Source of the DNA: Gammaproteobacteria bacterium
GTDB taxonomy: Bacteria > Pseudomonadota > Gammaproteobacteria > Burkholderiales > Burkholderiaceae_C
Assembly: GCA_018815325.1 (NCBI GenBank)
Contig: JAHIYE010000014.1
Span: forward strand, 1-64,000
Length of the DNA: 64,000 nt
Reading direction: 5' to 3'
Positions 9,522 through 18,320 of this stretch are shown one piece after another. Numbering within the stretch: position 1 is the stretch's first letter; each line of letters opens with the position of its first letter. Both the position numbers and the translations under genes were made by a program. The notes under the pieces are model-generated. The model was given only the letters and a program-made list of their open reading frames with translations, searched no databases and had not been told where the DNA came from.

Positions 9522-10436
9522 ATGTTGACCTTCCAGCAAATCATTCTCAAACTGCAGTCCTACTGGGATGCCCAGGGCTGTGCGCTCTTGCAGCCTTATG
9601 ACATGGAGGTGGGTGCCGGTACCTCGCACACCGCTACGTTCCTGCGCGCGCTCGGGCCAGAGCCCTGGAAGGCCGCCTATGTGCAGCCGAGCCGCCGCCC
9701 GAAAGACGGCCGTTATGGCGAGAACCCCAACCGCCTGCAGCATTACTACCAGTACCAGGTGGTGCTCAAGCCAGCGCCCAGCAACATCCTGGAGTTGTAC
9801 CTGGGGTCGCTCGAGGCACTGGGTTTTGACCTGAAGAAGAACGACATCCGCTTTGTCGAGGACGACTGGGAGAACCCGACGCTCGGCGCCTGGGGCCTGG
9901 GCTGGGAAGTCTGGCTCAATGGCATGGAGGTCACGCAGTTCACCTACTTCCAGCAGGTCGGTGGCATCGACTGCCGGCCCATCACCGGCGAGATCACCTA
10001 CGGCCTGGAGCGCCTGGCCATGTACCTGCAGGGCGTGGACAACGTCTACAACCTCAAGTACACCGAAACCATGAGCTATGGCGACGTTTACCTGCAGAAT
10101 GAAAAAGAGCAGTCGGCCTACAACTTCGAGCACAGTGATGCCGACTTCCTGTTCACCGCCTTCACGGCGCATGAGAAGCAGGCCAAGCACCTGATCGAGG
10201 TGCAACTGGCCCTGCCGGCCTATGAGCAGGTGCTCAAATGCGCGCACAGCTTCAATCTGCTCGATGCGCGCGGTGCGATTTCCGTCACCGAGCGCGCGGC
10301 CTATATCGGCCGCATTCGCAACCTGGCGCGCAGCGTGGCGCAAAGCTATTACGAGAGCCGCGAGCGCCTGGGCTTTCCCATGGCACCGCGCGAATGGGTG
10401 GCACAGATGACGCCGACGACGAAGAAGGCCGCCTGA
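9522..10436 (+). CDS. glyQ: glycyl-tRNA synthetase alpha subunit
   Basis: This is the alpha subunit of the bacterial alpha2beta2 glycyl-tRNA synthetase, 304 residues, which is the usual length. It starts [15 protein letters not shown] and contains the highly conserved class II core, including [17 protein letters not shown] and [17 protein letters not shown]. The beta-subunit gene follows after 20 bp. A GTAAAAT block at about 9428 could be a -10 element, but no convincing -35 was seen. Confidence 0.98.
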   Translation: MLTFQQIILKLQSYWDAQGCALLQPYDMEVGAGTSHTATFLRALGPEPWKAAYVQPSRRPKDGRYGENPNRLQHYYQYQVVLKPAPSNILELYLGSLEALGFDLKKNDIRFVEDDWENPTLGAWGLGWEVWLNGMEVTQFTYFQQVGGIDCRPITGEITYGLERLAMYLQGVDNVYNLKYTETMSYGDVYLQNEKEQSAYNFEHSDADFLFTAFTAHEKQAKHLIEVQLALPAYEQVLKCAHSFNLLDARGAISVTERAAYIGRIRNLARSVAQSYYESRERLGFPMAPREWVAQMTPTTKKAA

Positions 10437-10456
10437 ACGGCGCAAAGAATACAACC

Positions 10457-12622
10457 ATGACAACCCAAAACCTGCTTGTAGAACTGTTTGTCGAAGAGCT
10501 GCCGCCCAAGGTGCTCAAAAAACTCGGAGAAGCCTTTGCCACGCAACTGACCGATCAACTGCGTGCCATGGGGCTGGCCAACGGTGACTCGGTGGTAACC
10601 GCCTATGCCTCTCCGCGTCGCCTGGCCGCACACATCACGCATGTCTGGCTCAAGGCCGCTGACAAGGCCGTGCAGCAAAAGCTCATGCCCGTGACCGTGG
10701 GGCTGGATGCCGCAGGCCAGGCCACGCCTGCCCTGCTCAAGAAGCTGCAGGCCCTGGGGGCGGATATGGCTGACCCGGCCAAGACCGTGGCGAGCCTGAA
10801 GCGCGCACCCGATGGCAAGGCCGAAGCCCTGTTCTACGACAGCATGGTCACGGGCGCCACGCTCGACACCGGCCTGCAAAAAGCGCTGGAAGAAGCGATT
10901 GTCAAGCTGCCCATCCCGAAGGTGATGAGCTACCAGCTGGAGACTGATTGCGAGCTGCCCGGCTGGAGCAGTGTCAACTTCGTGCGCCCCGCGCATGGCC
11001 TGGTGGCGCTGCATGGCAGCACCGTGGTGCCGGTCAAGGCGCTGGGACTCAGCGCCGGCAACAGCACCAAGGGCCACCGCTTCGAGGCGAAAGTGGACAA
11101 GGTGGTGATTGCCAATGCCGACAGCTACGCCCAAACCCTGCTCGACGATGGCGCGGTGATCGCCTCCTTCGATGCGCGCCGCGCCGAGATTGCACGCCAG
11201 CTTGCTGCGGCTGCCGCTCAGGTCGGCGGTGGTGCCCGCGCGATTGAGGACGATGCGCTGCTGGACGAGGTAACCGCGCTCGTGGAGCGCCCCAATGTGC
11301 TGGTCTGCGAGTTCGAGAAGCAGTTCCTCGACGTGCCGCAGGAATGCCTCATCCTCACGATGAAGGCCAACCAGAAATACTTTCCGCTGCTCGATGCCAA
11401 GGGCAAACTGAGCAACAAGTTTCTCGTGGTCAGCAACATCAGCCCCACCGATGCGAGCGCCGTGATCGGTGGCAACGAGCGCGTGGTGCGCCCGCGTCTG
11501 GCCGATGCCAAGTTCTTCTTTGACCAGGACCGCAAAAAGACGCTGGCATCCCGCGTGGCGGGGCTGGACAAGGTGGTCTATCACAACAAGTTGGGCACGC
11601 AGGGCGAGCGCATGGAGCGCGTGCGTGCGATTACCCGCGCCATCGGCCAGCAACTGGGCGGCGAAGTGCTGGCCCAGGCGGCTGACACGGCGGCACAACT
11701 GGCCAAAACCGATTTGCTGACCGACATGGTGGGCGAATTCCCTGAACTGCAGGGCATCATGGGCGGCTACTACGCGCGCCATGATGGCCTGACAGAAGAT
11801 ATCGCCTTTGCCATCGAAGACCACTACAAGCCGCGCTTTGCCGGCGACGAGTTGCCGCGCAACCCGGTGGGCCTGGTGGTAGCGCTGGCCGACAAGCTGG
11901 AGACCCTGGTGGGCATGTTTGGCATCGGCAACTTGCCTACGGGCGACAAGGATCCGTTTGCCTTGCGTCGTCATGCGCTGGGGGTAGTCCGAATGTTGGC
12001 TGAAAGAAGTGTTGCTATTGATCTTGATCAGATGATTGATATGGGAGCAAGACCTTTTGGTGCTCTAGTCGACCAATGGACAGATATCGAGCAGCAGAAC
12101 TTTGGCTACAACAAACAAAAGCTTTTGGAGTTTATTTACGATAGATTGTCCGTTTCATCGCGTGATTCGGGTTATAGCGCCCAGGAGGTCGATGCTGTCG
12201 TTTCCCTGAAGCCTCGTCGCTTAGGACGGGTGGCTGGCTATCTGACGGCCGTGCGCGGTTTCTCTGCACTGCCCGAAGCCCCCGCCCTGGCCGCGGCCAA
12301 CAAGCGCATCAGCAACATCCTCAAGAAGGCCGGCGAAGTGGACCCACATGTCAGCGAGGTGCTGCTCAAGGAGCCGGCCGAACTGGCGCTGTTCGCCGCC
12401 ATGAAAGACGTGGTGCCCAAGGCCGATGCGCAGTTCGAGGCGGGTGACTACACTGCCTCGCTGCAGACGCTGGCTGCCCTGCGTGCGCCGGTGGACGCCT
12501 TCTTTGATGGTGTTATGGTCAATGCCGAGGAGATGGACTTGCGGCTGAACCGCCAGGGTCTGCTCAAGGCTTTGCACAATGCCATGAACCGCGTGGCCGA
12601 TCTCTCCAAGCTCGCAGCCTGA
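10457..12622 (+). CDS. glyS: glycyl-tRNA synthetase beta subunit
   Basis: The beta subunit (721 residues) supplies tRNA binding and an HD-like domain. The true start is the ATG at 10457 (MTTQNLLVELFVEELPPKV); the frame is open upstream into glyQ. Conserved segments include ECLILTMKANQKYFPL, the HNKLGTQGERMERV helix and KDPFALRRHALGVVRM. Codons from about 11983 to 12190 are strikingly AT-rich compared with the rest, yet the protein remains continuous and family-like there. gmhB follows after 10 bp. Confidence 0.97.
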   Translation: MTTQNLLVELFVEELPPKVLKKLGEAFATQLTDQLRAMGLANGDSVVTAYASPRRLAAHITHVWLKAADKAVQQKLMPVTVGLDAAGQATPALLKKLQALGADMADPAKTVASLKRAPDGKAEALFYDSMVTGATLDTGLQKALEEAIVKLPIPKVMSYQLETDCELPGWSSVNFVRPAHGLVALHGSTVVPVKALGLSAGNSTKGHRFEAKVDKVVIANADSYAQTLLDDGAVIASFDARRAEIARQLAAAAAQVGGGARAIEDDALLDEVTALVERPNVLVCEFEKQFLDVPQECLILTMKANQKYFPLLDAKGKLSNKFLVVSNISPTDASAVIGGNERVVRPRLADAKFFFDQDRKKTLASRVAGLDKVVYHNKLGTQGERMERVRAITRAIGQQLGGEVLAQAADTAAQLAKTDLLTDMVGEFPELQGIMGGYYARHDGLTEDIAFAIEDHYKPRFAGDELPRNPVGLVVALADKLETLVGMFGIGNLPTGDKDPFALRRHALGVVRMLAERSVAIDLDQMIDMGARPFGALVDQWTDIEQQNFGYNKQKLLEFIYDRLSVSSRDSGYSAQEVDAVVSLKPRRLGRVAGYLTAVRGFSALPEAPALAAANKRISNILKKAGEVDPHVSEVLLKEPAELALFAAMKDVVPKADAQFEAGDYTASLQTLAALRAPVDAFFDGVMVNAEEMDLRLNRQGLLKALHNAMNRVADLSKLAA
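11983..12190 (+). other. AT-rich tract inside glyS (possible recombination patch)
   Basis: From 12001 to 12180 I count 75 G or C in 180 bases (42%). The next 60 bases have 37 (62%), and the preceding part of glyS is similarly GC-rich. Three AGA arginine codons occur inside the tract, and many third positions are A or T. The reading frame is kept and the protein stays alignable with GlyS. Confidence 0.75.
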
Positions 12623-12632
12623 GAACCTTGTC

Positions 12633-13205
12633 ATGAAACTTGTCATCCTCGACCGCGACGGCACCATCAACCTGGACAGCGACGCCTATATCAAGTCTCC
12701 CGAAGAGTGGCAGCCCATTCCCGGCGCGCTCGAAGCCATCGCCAAGCTCAACCACGCAGGCTGGCATACGGTGATCGCGTCCAACCAGTCGGGCATCGGG
12801 CGTGGCCTGTTTGACGTGACAACGCTCAACGCCATGCACGCCAAGATGAACAAGATGCTGGCCGCCGTGGGCGGCAAGGTGGATGCGGTGTTTTATTGCC
12901 CGCATGCAGCCGATGACGGCTGCCATTGCCGCAAGCCCTTGTCGGGGCTGTTCGAGCAGATTGGCGAGCGCTATGGCGTGGACCTCAAGAATGTGCCCGT
13001 GGTGGGCGACTCGGCCCGTGATGTGGTGGCTGGTGTTGCCGTGGGCTGCGAGCCACACCTGGTGCTGACCGGCAAGGGCGAGGCCTTCCGCGGTGTGCCC
13101 TTGCCTGACGCCTTCCCCATGGGCACCCGGGTGCACGATGACCTGGCGGCATTTGCCGACTACCTGGTGGCCCGCGAAGCCCCAGCCAAAACGGCTGCGG
13201 CCTGA
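12633..13205 (+). CDS. gmhB: D-glycero-beta-D-manno-heptose 1,7-bisphosphate 7-phosphatase
   Basis: This 190-residue HAD phosphatase of the ADP-heptose pathway feeds lipopolysaccharide inner-core synthesis. The nucleophile motif DRDGTIN (Asp7 and Asp9) is at the N-terminus, and SNQSGIGRG is motif II. A zinc-binding CPHAADDGCHCRKP cluster and the GDSARD motif follow. Length agrees with the family. It lies in a tight run with glyS (10 bp upstream) and plsC (11 bp downstream). Confidence 0.94.
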   Translation: MKLVILDRDGTINLDSDAYIKSPEEWQPIPGALEAIAKLNHAGWHTVIASNQSGIGRGLFDVTTLNAMHAKMNKMLAAVGGKVDAVFYCPHAADDGCHCRKPLSGLFEQIGERYGVDLKNVPVVGDSARDVVAGVAVGCEPHLVLTGKGEAFRGVPLPDAFPMGTRVHDDLAAFADYLVAREAPAKTAAA

Positions 13206-13216
13206 AAGCGAACACC

Positions 13217-13954
13217 ATGGCCTTGATTCGATCGATCCTGCACGCGCTGCTGATGCTGGTGACCGTGGTGCCTTACGCGATAGCCATTCTGCTGGGCACG
13301 CTGCTGGGTGTGCGCGGCTTGCCCCTGTACCGCATTGCTGCAGCGTGGCTTGCGGTGTGCATCCATGGGGCGCGGATCATCCTGGGCATCCGCACACGGG
13401 TGAGCGGCATGGAGAACCTGCCGCTGGGCGAGAAAAGCCCGGCCATCCTGCTGCTCAAGCACCAGTCCACTTTCGAGACTTTCCTGATGCCGGTGCTCAT
13501 GCCGCATCCGCTGGCCTATGTGTTCAAGAAAGAGCTGCTGTACGTGCCGTTTTTCGGCTGGGCGATAGGCCGGCTGGACATGATCCACATCGACCGTTCC
13601 AAGGGCTCCCGGGCCTTTGCCAAGGTCGTGGAGCAGGGCAAGGACCTGCTCGCGCAAGGCATCTGGATCATCATGTTCCCCGAAGGCACGCGCATCCCGC
13701 GCGGCAAGAAGGGGACCTACAAGACCGGTGGCACCCGGCTCGCGGTGGAGACGGGCGCACCGGTGATCCCGATTGCCGTGACATCGGCCACCTGCTGGCC
13801 GCGCAAGGCCTTCATCAAGCACCCAGGGGTGGTGGATGTGTCCATCGGCAAGCCGATTCCCAGCGTGGGACGCGAGCCAGCCGAGCTGATGCTGGAAGTG
13901 GAGAACTGGATCGAGGGCGAAATGCGCCGGCTTGACCCCGAGGCCTACCGCTAG
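13217..13954 (+). CDS. plsC: 1-acyl-sn-glycerol-3-phosphate acyltransferase
   Basis: PlsC makes phosphatidic acid from lysophosphatidic acid at the inner membrane. The 245-residue protein has an N-terminal hydrophobic segment, the acyltransferase block KHQSTFETF (His82 and Glu87, an H-x4-E form of the usual H-x4-D) and FPEGTR at 154-159. The Glu variant also occurs in neisserial homologues as I remember them, so it is not taken as inactivation. It is the last gene of the glyQ-glyS-gmhB-plsC run. Confidence 0.92.
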   Translation: MALIRSILHALLMLVTVVPYAIAILLGTLLGVRGLPLYRIAAAWLAVCIHGARIILGIRTRVSGMENLPLGEKSPAILLLKHQSTFETFLMPVLMPHPLAYVFKKELLYVPFFGWAIGRLDMIHIDRSKGSRAFAKVVEQGKDLLAQGIWIIMFPEGTRIPRGKKGTYKTGGTRLAVETGAPVIPIAVTSATCWPRKAFIKHPGVVDVSIGKPIPSVGREPAELMLEVENWIEGEMRRLDPEAYR

Positions 13955-14024
13955 CCCTTCCCATGCATGGCGCAGCGGTTTTGTCTCATGACGCGCTGCG
14001 CCTGCTCGGGTAAACTGACACACC

Positions 14025-15023
14025 ATGCGCCGGCTGTTGCAGTTCACCCTCGATTTCTTTGATCCTGAGCCCCGTGCCGAGCCGACGACATCGGTTGCCG
14101 ATGAAGATAAAAATCAGGCGCCAGCCCTCGTCCAGCATGCGCAAGCAGCTATAAATACCGTAGCAGACGAGGCGTCGCCCCCGGCGCGCCCCTTGAGCGA
14201 GATGATCGCCCCCGCCAGCTTTCGCCACCCGCGTGCCAACCGAGAGGCCCGGTTGCGCGACGCTGTGGTGGCTTATGAGTTCAAGCGCGGCAAGCGCCGC
14301 ACCATCGGGTTTTCTGTCGGGTCAGATGGCCTTGTGGTGAGCGCGCCCAAGTGGGTGCCGTTGTATGAGGTGGAGGCGGCGCTGCGCGAGAAATCCGACT
14401 GGATCATCAAGAAGCTGGGTGAGACACGCGAACGGCATGAGCGCATGGAGGCCTCCCGCATCGAATGGCGTGACGGCACCACGCTGCCCTTCATGGGGGA
14501 ACAGATCGTGGTGGTGCTTGATCCCCGGCATGCGTTTGCCAGCATCGGAGCCGAGCTCAAACCGAGTGCGGTCCCCGTGGTGCTGCACACCGATGTGCAG
14601 GCGCCCAATCTCACGCTGGCCGGGGTGCCGAGCTTCACCCTGCATGTGGGCTTGCCGCACCATGCATCGCCCGAGCAGATCCGCGATGCCGTGCAGGCCT
14701 GGCTGATGCGGCAGGCCAAGCGCGTGTTCACCGAACGGCTTGATCACTTCGCGCCCCAGCTCAAGGTCGAGTGGCGCAAGCTTTCGCTCAGCAGCGCCGG
14801 CACCCGCTGGGGCAGTGCCCGCATCGACGGCTCGATCCGTCTGCACTGGCGCCTGATCCACTTCAAGCTCAGCGTGATTGATTACGTGGTGGCGCATGAG
14901 CTCAGCCACCTGCGGGTGATGGACCACAGCCCGCGCTTCTGGGACACGGTGCGCTCGGTCATGCCCGACTACGCCGAACTGCGCGGGCAGCTCAAGGACG
15001 AAGCGATCCCGCGCTGGCAATAG
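14025..15023 (+). CDS. YgjP-like (DUF45/M48-type) zinc metallopeptidase
   Basis: This 332-residue protein has the zinc site HELSH at 291-295, followed by a downstream His in MDHSPRFW, as in the YgjP/SprT-like WLM group. The first 60 residues are a Pro/Ala-rich linker not needed by the family. Residues 28-47 are encoded by a copy of the dispersed repeat that elsewhere in this window is intergenic. The core (from about residue 75) shows the family pattern KRRTIGFSV...LVVSAPKW. The substrate is unknown. Confidence 0.85.
   Translation: MRRLLQFTLDFFDPEPRAEPTTSVADEDKNQAPALVQHAQAAINTVADEASPPARPLSEMIAPASFRHPRANREARLRDAVVAYEFKRGKRRTIGFSVGSDGLVVSAPKWVPLYEVEAALREKSDWIIKKLGETRERHERMEASRIEWRDGTTLPFMGEQIVVVLDPRHAFASIGAELKPSAVPVVLHTDVQAPNLTLAGVPSFTLHVGLPHHASPEQIRDAVQAWLMRQAKRVFTERLDHFAPQLKVEWRKLSLSSAGTRWGSARIDGSIRLHWRLIHFKLSVIDYVVAHELSHLRVMDHSPRFWDTVRSVMPDYAELRGQLKDEAIPRWQ
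14107..14166 (-). repeat. dispersed repeat, copy D, inside the YgjP-like gene
   Basis: On the minus strand it reads TGCTAC, 7 nt, ATAGCTGCTTGCGCA, a variable part, AGGGCTGGCGCC and GATTTTT. This matches the copies at 6703, 42644 and 52825. It is read in frame by the host gene as part of its N-terminal linker. Confidence 0.6.
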
Positions 15024-15059
15024 CACGCGGGTGCTATTGCCGCAAGGATCGACACCATC

Positions 15060-16307
15060 ATGAATCCGGGTATGGACACGCTGAGCAGTCTGGCATTGGC
15101 CCTGGGGCTGGGCCTGCTGATCGGGGTGGACCGCGAGCGCCGCAAGGGCAGGGGGCCGACACGGCACTTTGCCGGCATCCGCACCTTCTCGCTGGTGGCG
15201 CTGACCGGGGCCATCGCGCAGTCGCTGGAGCAGCCCTGGGTGACTGGCGCGGCGGCCTTGCTGGTGGCGGCGCTGGCCGTGGTCTCGCATCTGAAAGACC
15301 GCTCCCGCGACCCGGGCGTCACTACCGAGATGGCGCTGTTCGTGACCTTTCTGCTGGGTGTGCTGGCGATCGAGCACCAGGCGCTGGCCGCCGCAGTGGG
15401 GGTGGTGGTGGCGGGCCTGCTGGCGGCACGCACGGCGCTGCAACGCTTCTCGACCCGCACCCTCTCCGAGCAGGAGCTGCGCGATGCGCTGATCCTGGCC
15501 GGTGCGGCGCTCATCATCCTGCCGCTGGCGCCAGACCAGCCCCTGGCCTGGCTGGGTGGTGTGAATCCACGCTCCGTGTGGCTGCTGGTGGTGCTGATCA
15601 TGGGGGTGCAGTCGGTCGGGCATGTGGCCCTGCGCCTGTTTGGCGCGCGCCTGGGTTTGCCCCTGTCCGGCTTGTTCGCCGGTTTCGTATCGAGCACGGT
15701 GACCATTGCCGCCATGGGCGCACGGGCACGCAAGCAGCCCGAGAGCCGCATGGCCTGTATTTCGGCTGCCTGGTTTTCTACCGTTTCCACGGCCTTGCAG
15801 ATCAGCCTGATTGCGCTGGCCTTGCAGCCCTCTGCATTGCGCATTGTGGGGCCCGCCATGACCGCTGCGCTGGTCATGGCACTGTCGCTGGGCCTGGCGG
15901 CCCTGTGGCGCAGCGAGGCATCGAAAGACGGCGGCCAGGTCGAAGGACGTGCCTTCAGCCTGATGCAGTCACTGGGGCTGGCACTGCTGCTGTCGGGCAT
16001 CACGGCTGCGGTGGCCTGGTTGCAGGCGGGGTTTGGCACCAATGCCATTTATGCCGCCGCTGCGCTGGCGGGTTTTGCGGATGCCCACTCAACCGCCGCC
16101 GCCGCCATTGCCTTGTTGGTGCAGGGTGCTGCGCCGCCCGACGTGGTGCTGATTGCCGTGCTGCTGGCCTTCTCCACCAATACGGTGAGCAAGATCGTGG
16201 CCGCATTTGTGGCGGGTGGGGTGCGCTACGGCGCGCCGGTGTCACTGGGGCTGCTCGGTGTGATGGTGGCGGCCTGGCTGCCCTGGTTTTGGGCTTATAC
16301 ATTCTGA
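15060..16307 (+). CDS. MgtC/SapB and DUF4010 family membrane protein
   Basis: This 415-residue integral membrane protein has about twelve hydrophobic segments. The N-terminal part (LGLLIGVDRERRKGRGPTR) matches the MgtC/SapB domain, and the C-terminal part has DUF4010 features (GVQSVGHVALRLFGARLGLPLSGLFAGFVSSTVT, broken here by context). Its transport role is not established. The last 66 bp overlap the 3' end of the convergent lipoate-ligase-like gene. Confidence 0.8.
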   Translation: MNPGMDTLSSLALALGLGLLIGVDRERRKGRGPTRHFAGIRTFSLVALTGAIAQSLEQPWVTGAAALLVAALAVVSHLKDRSRDPGVTTEMALFVTFLLGVLAIEHQALAAAVGVVVAGLLAARTALQRFSTRTLSEQELRDALILAGAALIILPLAPDQPLAWLGGVNPRSVWLLVVLIMGVQSVGHVALRLFGARLGLPLSGLFAGFVSSTVTIAAMGARARKQPESRMACISAAWFSTVSTALQISLIALALQPSALRIVGPAMTAALVMALSLGLAALWRSEASKDGGQVEGRAFSLMQSLGLALLLSGITAAVAWLQAGFGTNAIYAAAALAGFADAHSTAAAAIALLVQGAAPPDVVLIAVLLAFSTNTVSKIVAAFVAGGVRYGAPVSLGLLGVMVAAWLPWFWAYTF

Positions 16308-16949
16308 GTTGACGCTGGTCGCTAACTCACGCTCCAGCGCCTGTGCGATGTGACGGGCAAATTGCCCGGACTGGATGGGCTGGTCAGCCAGCGCTTGTGC
16401 GCAGACTGTTTGGCGCGCCAGGGTTGGCGAATCCTGAGGGTACCCCATCGCCTCACAGAGCAAGGCCCAGTCGACCGTGCTGATCAAGGTGCCCGCGACG
16501 AGCAGCACGCCGGTTTGCCGCCGCCGTTGTGCCAGCCCCACGAGTTTGCGGCCTTGCGTGTCCACGACCTCCCAGGGCGACAGGCTGCCGAAGCAGGCCC
16601 AGTCCACGGTTCGAGAGCCCACAGAGTTATTGGGTTGGCGCAATGCCTGAGGTGGCAACGTACGGGACGTCACGCCAAACGCCTGGAGTGCATCCCCATG
16701 CAGCTGTCCCAGGGGCCGGTAGCTTTCCACCAGACCCTTGCTGACCCAGGGGTGCGCAGGCGGCAGGACGACGGAAACCCCGACCATCCAGGGGCCCGTC
16801 AACACCGCGCCACCGCCCGACTCGCGCACGAGCAGCGGGCACAGGTCGCCCGGCATGTGTGTCAGGCTTTCTAGCAGCGCACGTTGTGCGCAACCCAGCA
16901 CAATGGCCGGTGCCGAGTAGGTCCAGACACGCCAACGCGGCGCAGTCAC
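16242..16949 (-). CDS. lipoate--protein ligase A-like protein
   Basis: This 235-residue protein (from the first canonical start, GTG at 16949) has the biotin/lipoate ligase fold. RESGGGAVLTGPW matches the RRxSGGG motif, and GRKLVGLAQRRR supplies the catalytic lysine as in LplA. It would attach lipoate or octanoate to the lipoyl domain protein encoded just upstream. The frame is open for 18 more codons upstream and encodes a family-like stretch (DEQAWNSQQL). An AAGGAG sits 5 nt before an ATA codon at 17003-17001, which also overlaps the upstream stop. The real N-terminus may therefore be there. The 3' end overlaps the convergent DUF4010 gene. Confidence 0.8.
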   Translation of the reverse strand: MTAPRWRVWTYSAPAIVLGCAQRALLESLTHMPGDLCPLLVRESGGGAVLTGPWMVGVSVVLPPAHPWVSKGLVESYRPLGQLHGDALQAFGVTSRTLPPQALRQPNNSVGSRTVDWACFGSLSPWEVVDTQGRKLVGLAQRRRQTGVLLVAGTLISTVDWALLCEAMGYPQDSPTLARQTVCAQALADQPIQSGQFARHIAQALERELATSVNSECISPKPGQPGRHHHTEQPQ

Positions 16950-16999
16950 CGCTGTCGCGAGTTGCTGGCTGTTCCATGCCTGCTCGTCGTGGGCCGTGT

Positions 17000-17251
17000 C
17001 TATGCAGACTCCTTCAGTTCGGCTATGGGTTTGCCTTTTCCGAAGGTTTCACCAGGTTTGACCAGAATCCTTTCCAGCCGGCCGCTGGCGGGTGCCACGA
17101 CATCCATGTTGGACTTGACGAGGACGACATTGGCCAGCACCTGGCCTGCGCGCACCGCAGCACCCTCAGCCACCAGCCATTTGTCGACCAGGGCTTCGGT
17201 CGCAGGGTCAATGTCCTTCCATGCGTCCACATTCAATGAGACTGCGCTCAT
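17000..17251 (-). CDS. free-standing lipoyl-domain protein
   Basis: This 83-residue protein is nearly a bare biotinyl/lipoyl domain. The modifiable lysine is Lys46 in VLVKSNMDV, where E2 proteins usually have D-K-A. The second half, VAPASGRLERILVKPGETF, is typical of lipoyl domains. It would carry the acyl group from the E1 enzyme encoded upstream. No E2 acyltransferase or peripheral-subunit-binding domain is attached. The start overlaps the E1 beta stop by 4 bp, and its stop abuts the ligase gene. Confidence 0.88.
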   Translation of the reverse strand: MSAVSLNVDAWKDIDPATEALVDKWLVAEGAAVRAGQVLANVVLVKSNMDVVAPASGRLERILVKPGETFGKGKPIAELKESA

Positions 17252-18288
17252 GCGGCCACACCCTCTGCCACATGGGTTGTCATGAGTTTTTGTGCCGCCT
17301 CCACGATGCTGTGGACCTGCGGAATGACAAACTGTTCCAGAGGCCGGCTGTACGGAATCGGCACGTTGGGCACAGCAAGCCGTTTCACCGGTGCCTTCAG
17401 GGTCAGGGTGTCGAGGTTCTCGGCCACGATGGCTGAAATCTCACCACTGAGTCCAAAGCCCAGGTAATCCTCATCAGCTACCAGCAGTCGTCCGGTCTTG
17501 GCCACAGACTTCAGTACGGCCTTGCGGTCCAGCGGCACCAGCGTGCGCAGGTCGATGACCTCGGCATTGATGCCCTTGCCGGCAAGTTCCTGCGCTGCGA
17601 GCAGCGACTTCTGCACCATCTGGCTGATCGTCACGATGGTGAGGTCCGCGCCCTCGCGCACCACCTTCGCCTGGCCAAACGGGATGGTGTAGGCCTCCTC
17701 GGGCACCTCGTTGCTGCTGCCCTCGAAGAAGGCCATCCAGGGCAGGCCCATGATGCCCTTGTGGTACATGAACATGACGGGGTTGTCATCGCGGATGGCC
17801 TGGGTCATGAGGCCCTTGGCGTCGTAGGCGTTCGAAGGCACCACCACCTTGATGCCCGGCATGTGGGCAAAGGTGCCGTACAGGCATTGCGAGTGCTGTG
17901 CCGCATCGTTGTAGCCGCCACCGATGGCCGTGGTCAGCACCACGGGCAGCTTGATGTTGCCGCCTGCCATGTAGGTGTTCTTGGCCAGGTGGTTGTAGAT
18001 CTGGTCCATGCACACGCCAAAGAAGTCGACGAACATCAACTCCACAATCGGACGCATGCCCGCCGCGGCGGCGCCGGTGGCTGCGCCAATGAAGGCGGTC
18101 TCGGAAATCGGCGTGTCCATGATGCGGTCCTTGCCGAACTTGTCCAGCAGGCCGCCGGTGGCGCCGAAGATGCCGCCATACGAGCCGATGTCCTCGCCCA
18201 TGACGAAGACGTTGGGGTCGCGGCTCATTTCCTGGGCCATGGCTTCGGAGATGGCCTGTGCCATCGTGAGTTTTCGGGATGTGCTCAT
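17248..18288 (-). CDS. 2-oxoacid/acetoin dehydrogenase E1 component, beta subunit
   Basis: This 346-residue protein has the transketolase pyrimidine-binding and C-terminal domains of E1 beta (AcoB/PdhB/BkdB type). The start region SRKLTMAQAISEAMAQEM and the segment EDIGSYGGIFGATGGL are typical, as are SETAFIGAATGAAAAGMRPI and DLRTLVPLDRKAVLKS. It pairs with the alpha subunit 32 bp upstream to decarboxylate a 2-oxo acid or acetoin with TPP and acylate the lipoyl protein. The substrate cannot be fixed from sequence. Confidence 0.92.
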   Translation of the reverse strand: MSTSRKLTMAQAISEAMAQEMSRDPNVFVMGEDIGSYGGIFGATGGLLDKFGKDRIMDTPISETAFIGAATGAAAAGMRPIVELMFVDFFGVCMDQIYNHLAKNTYMAGGNIKLPVVLTTAIGGGYNDAAQHSQCLYGTFAHMPGIKVVVPSNAYDAKGLMTQAIRDDNPVMFMYHKGIMGLPWMAFFEGSSNEVPEEAYTIPFGQAKVVREGADLTIVTISQMVQKSLLAAQELAGKGINAEVIDLRTLVPLDRKAVLKSVAKTGRLLVADEDYLGFGLSGEISAIVAENLDTLTLKAPVKRLAVPNVPIPYSRPLEQFVIPQVHSIVEAAQKLMTTHVAEGVAA

Positions 18289-18320
18289 TTTTTGCTCCTC
18301 ATATCGGTGGGGTGTCGGGT

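Noticed and set aside
10349-11974. 541-codon open frame antisense to glyS
   Set aside because: It lies entirely opposite glyQ/glyS and has no family-like sequence. Long antisense frames are expected in high-GC coding DNA.
12014-12070. Possible further copy of the dispersed repeat in glyS (TTGCTATTGATC...)
   Set aside because: Only the first block matches; the later GCGCAAG and GGGCTAG blocks are missing, and the encoded residues fit GlyS.
13460-13479. PlsC active site reads H-x4-E instead of H-x4-D
   Set aside because: The Glu variant is known to me from other betaproteobacterial PlsC proteins, so it is not evidence of a dead enzyme.
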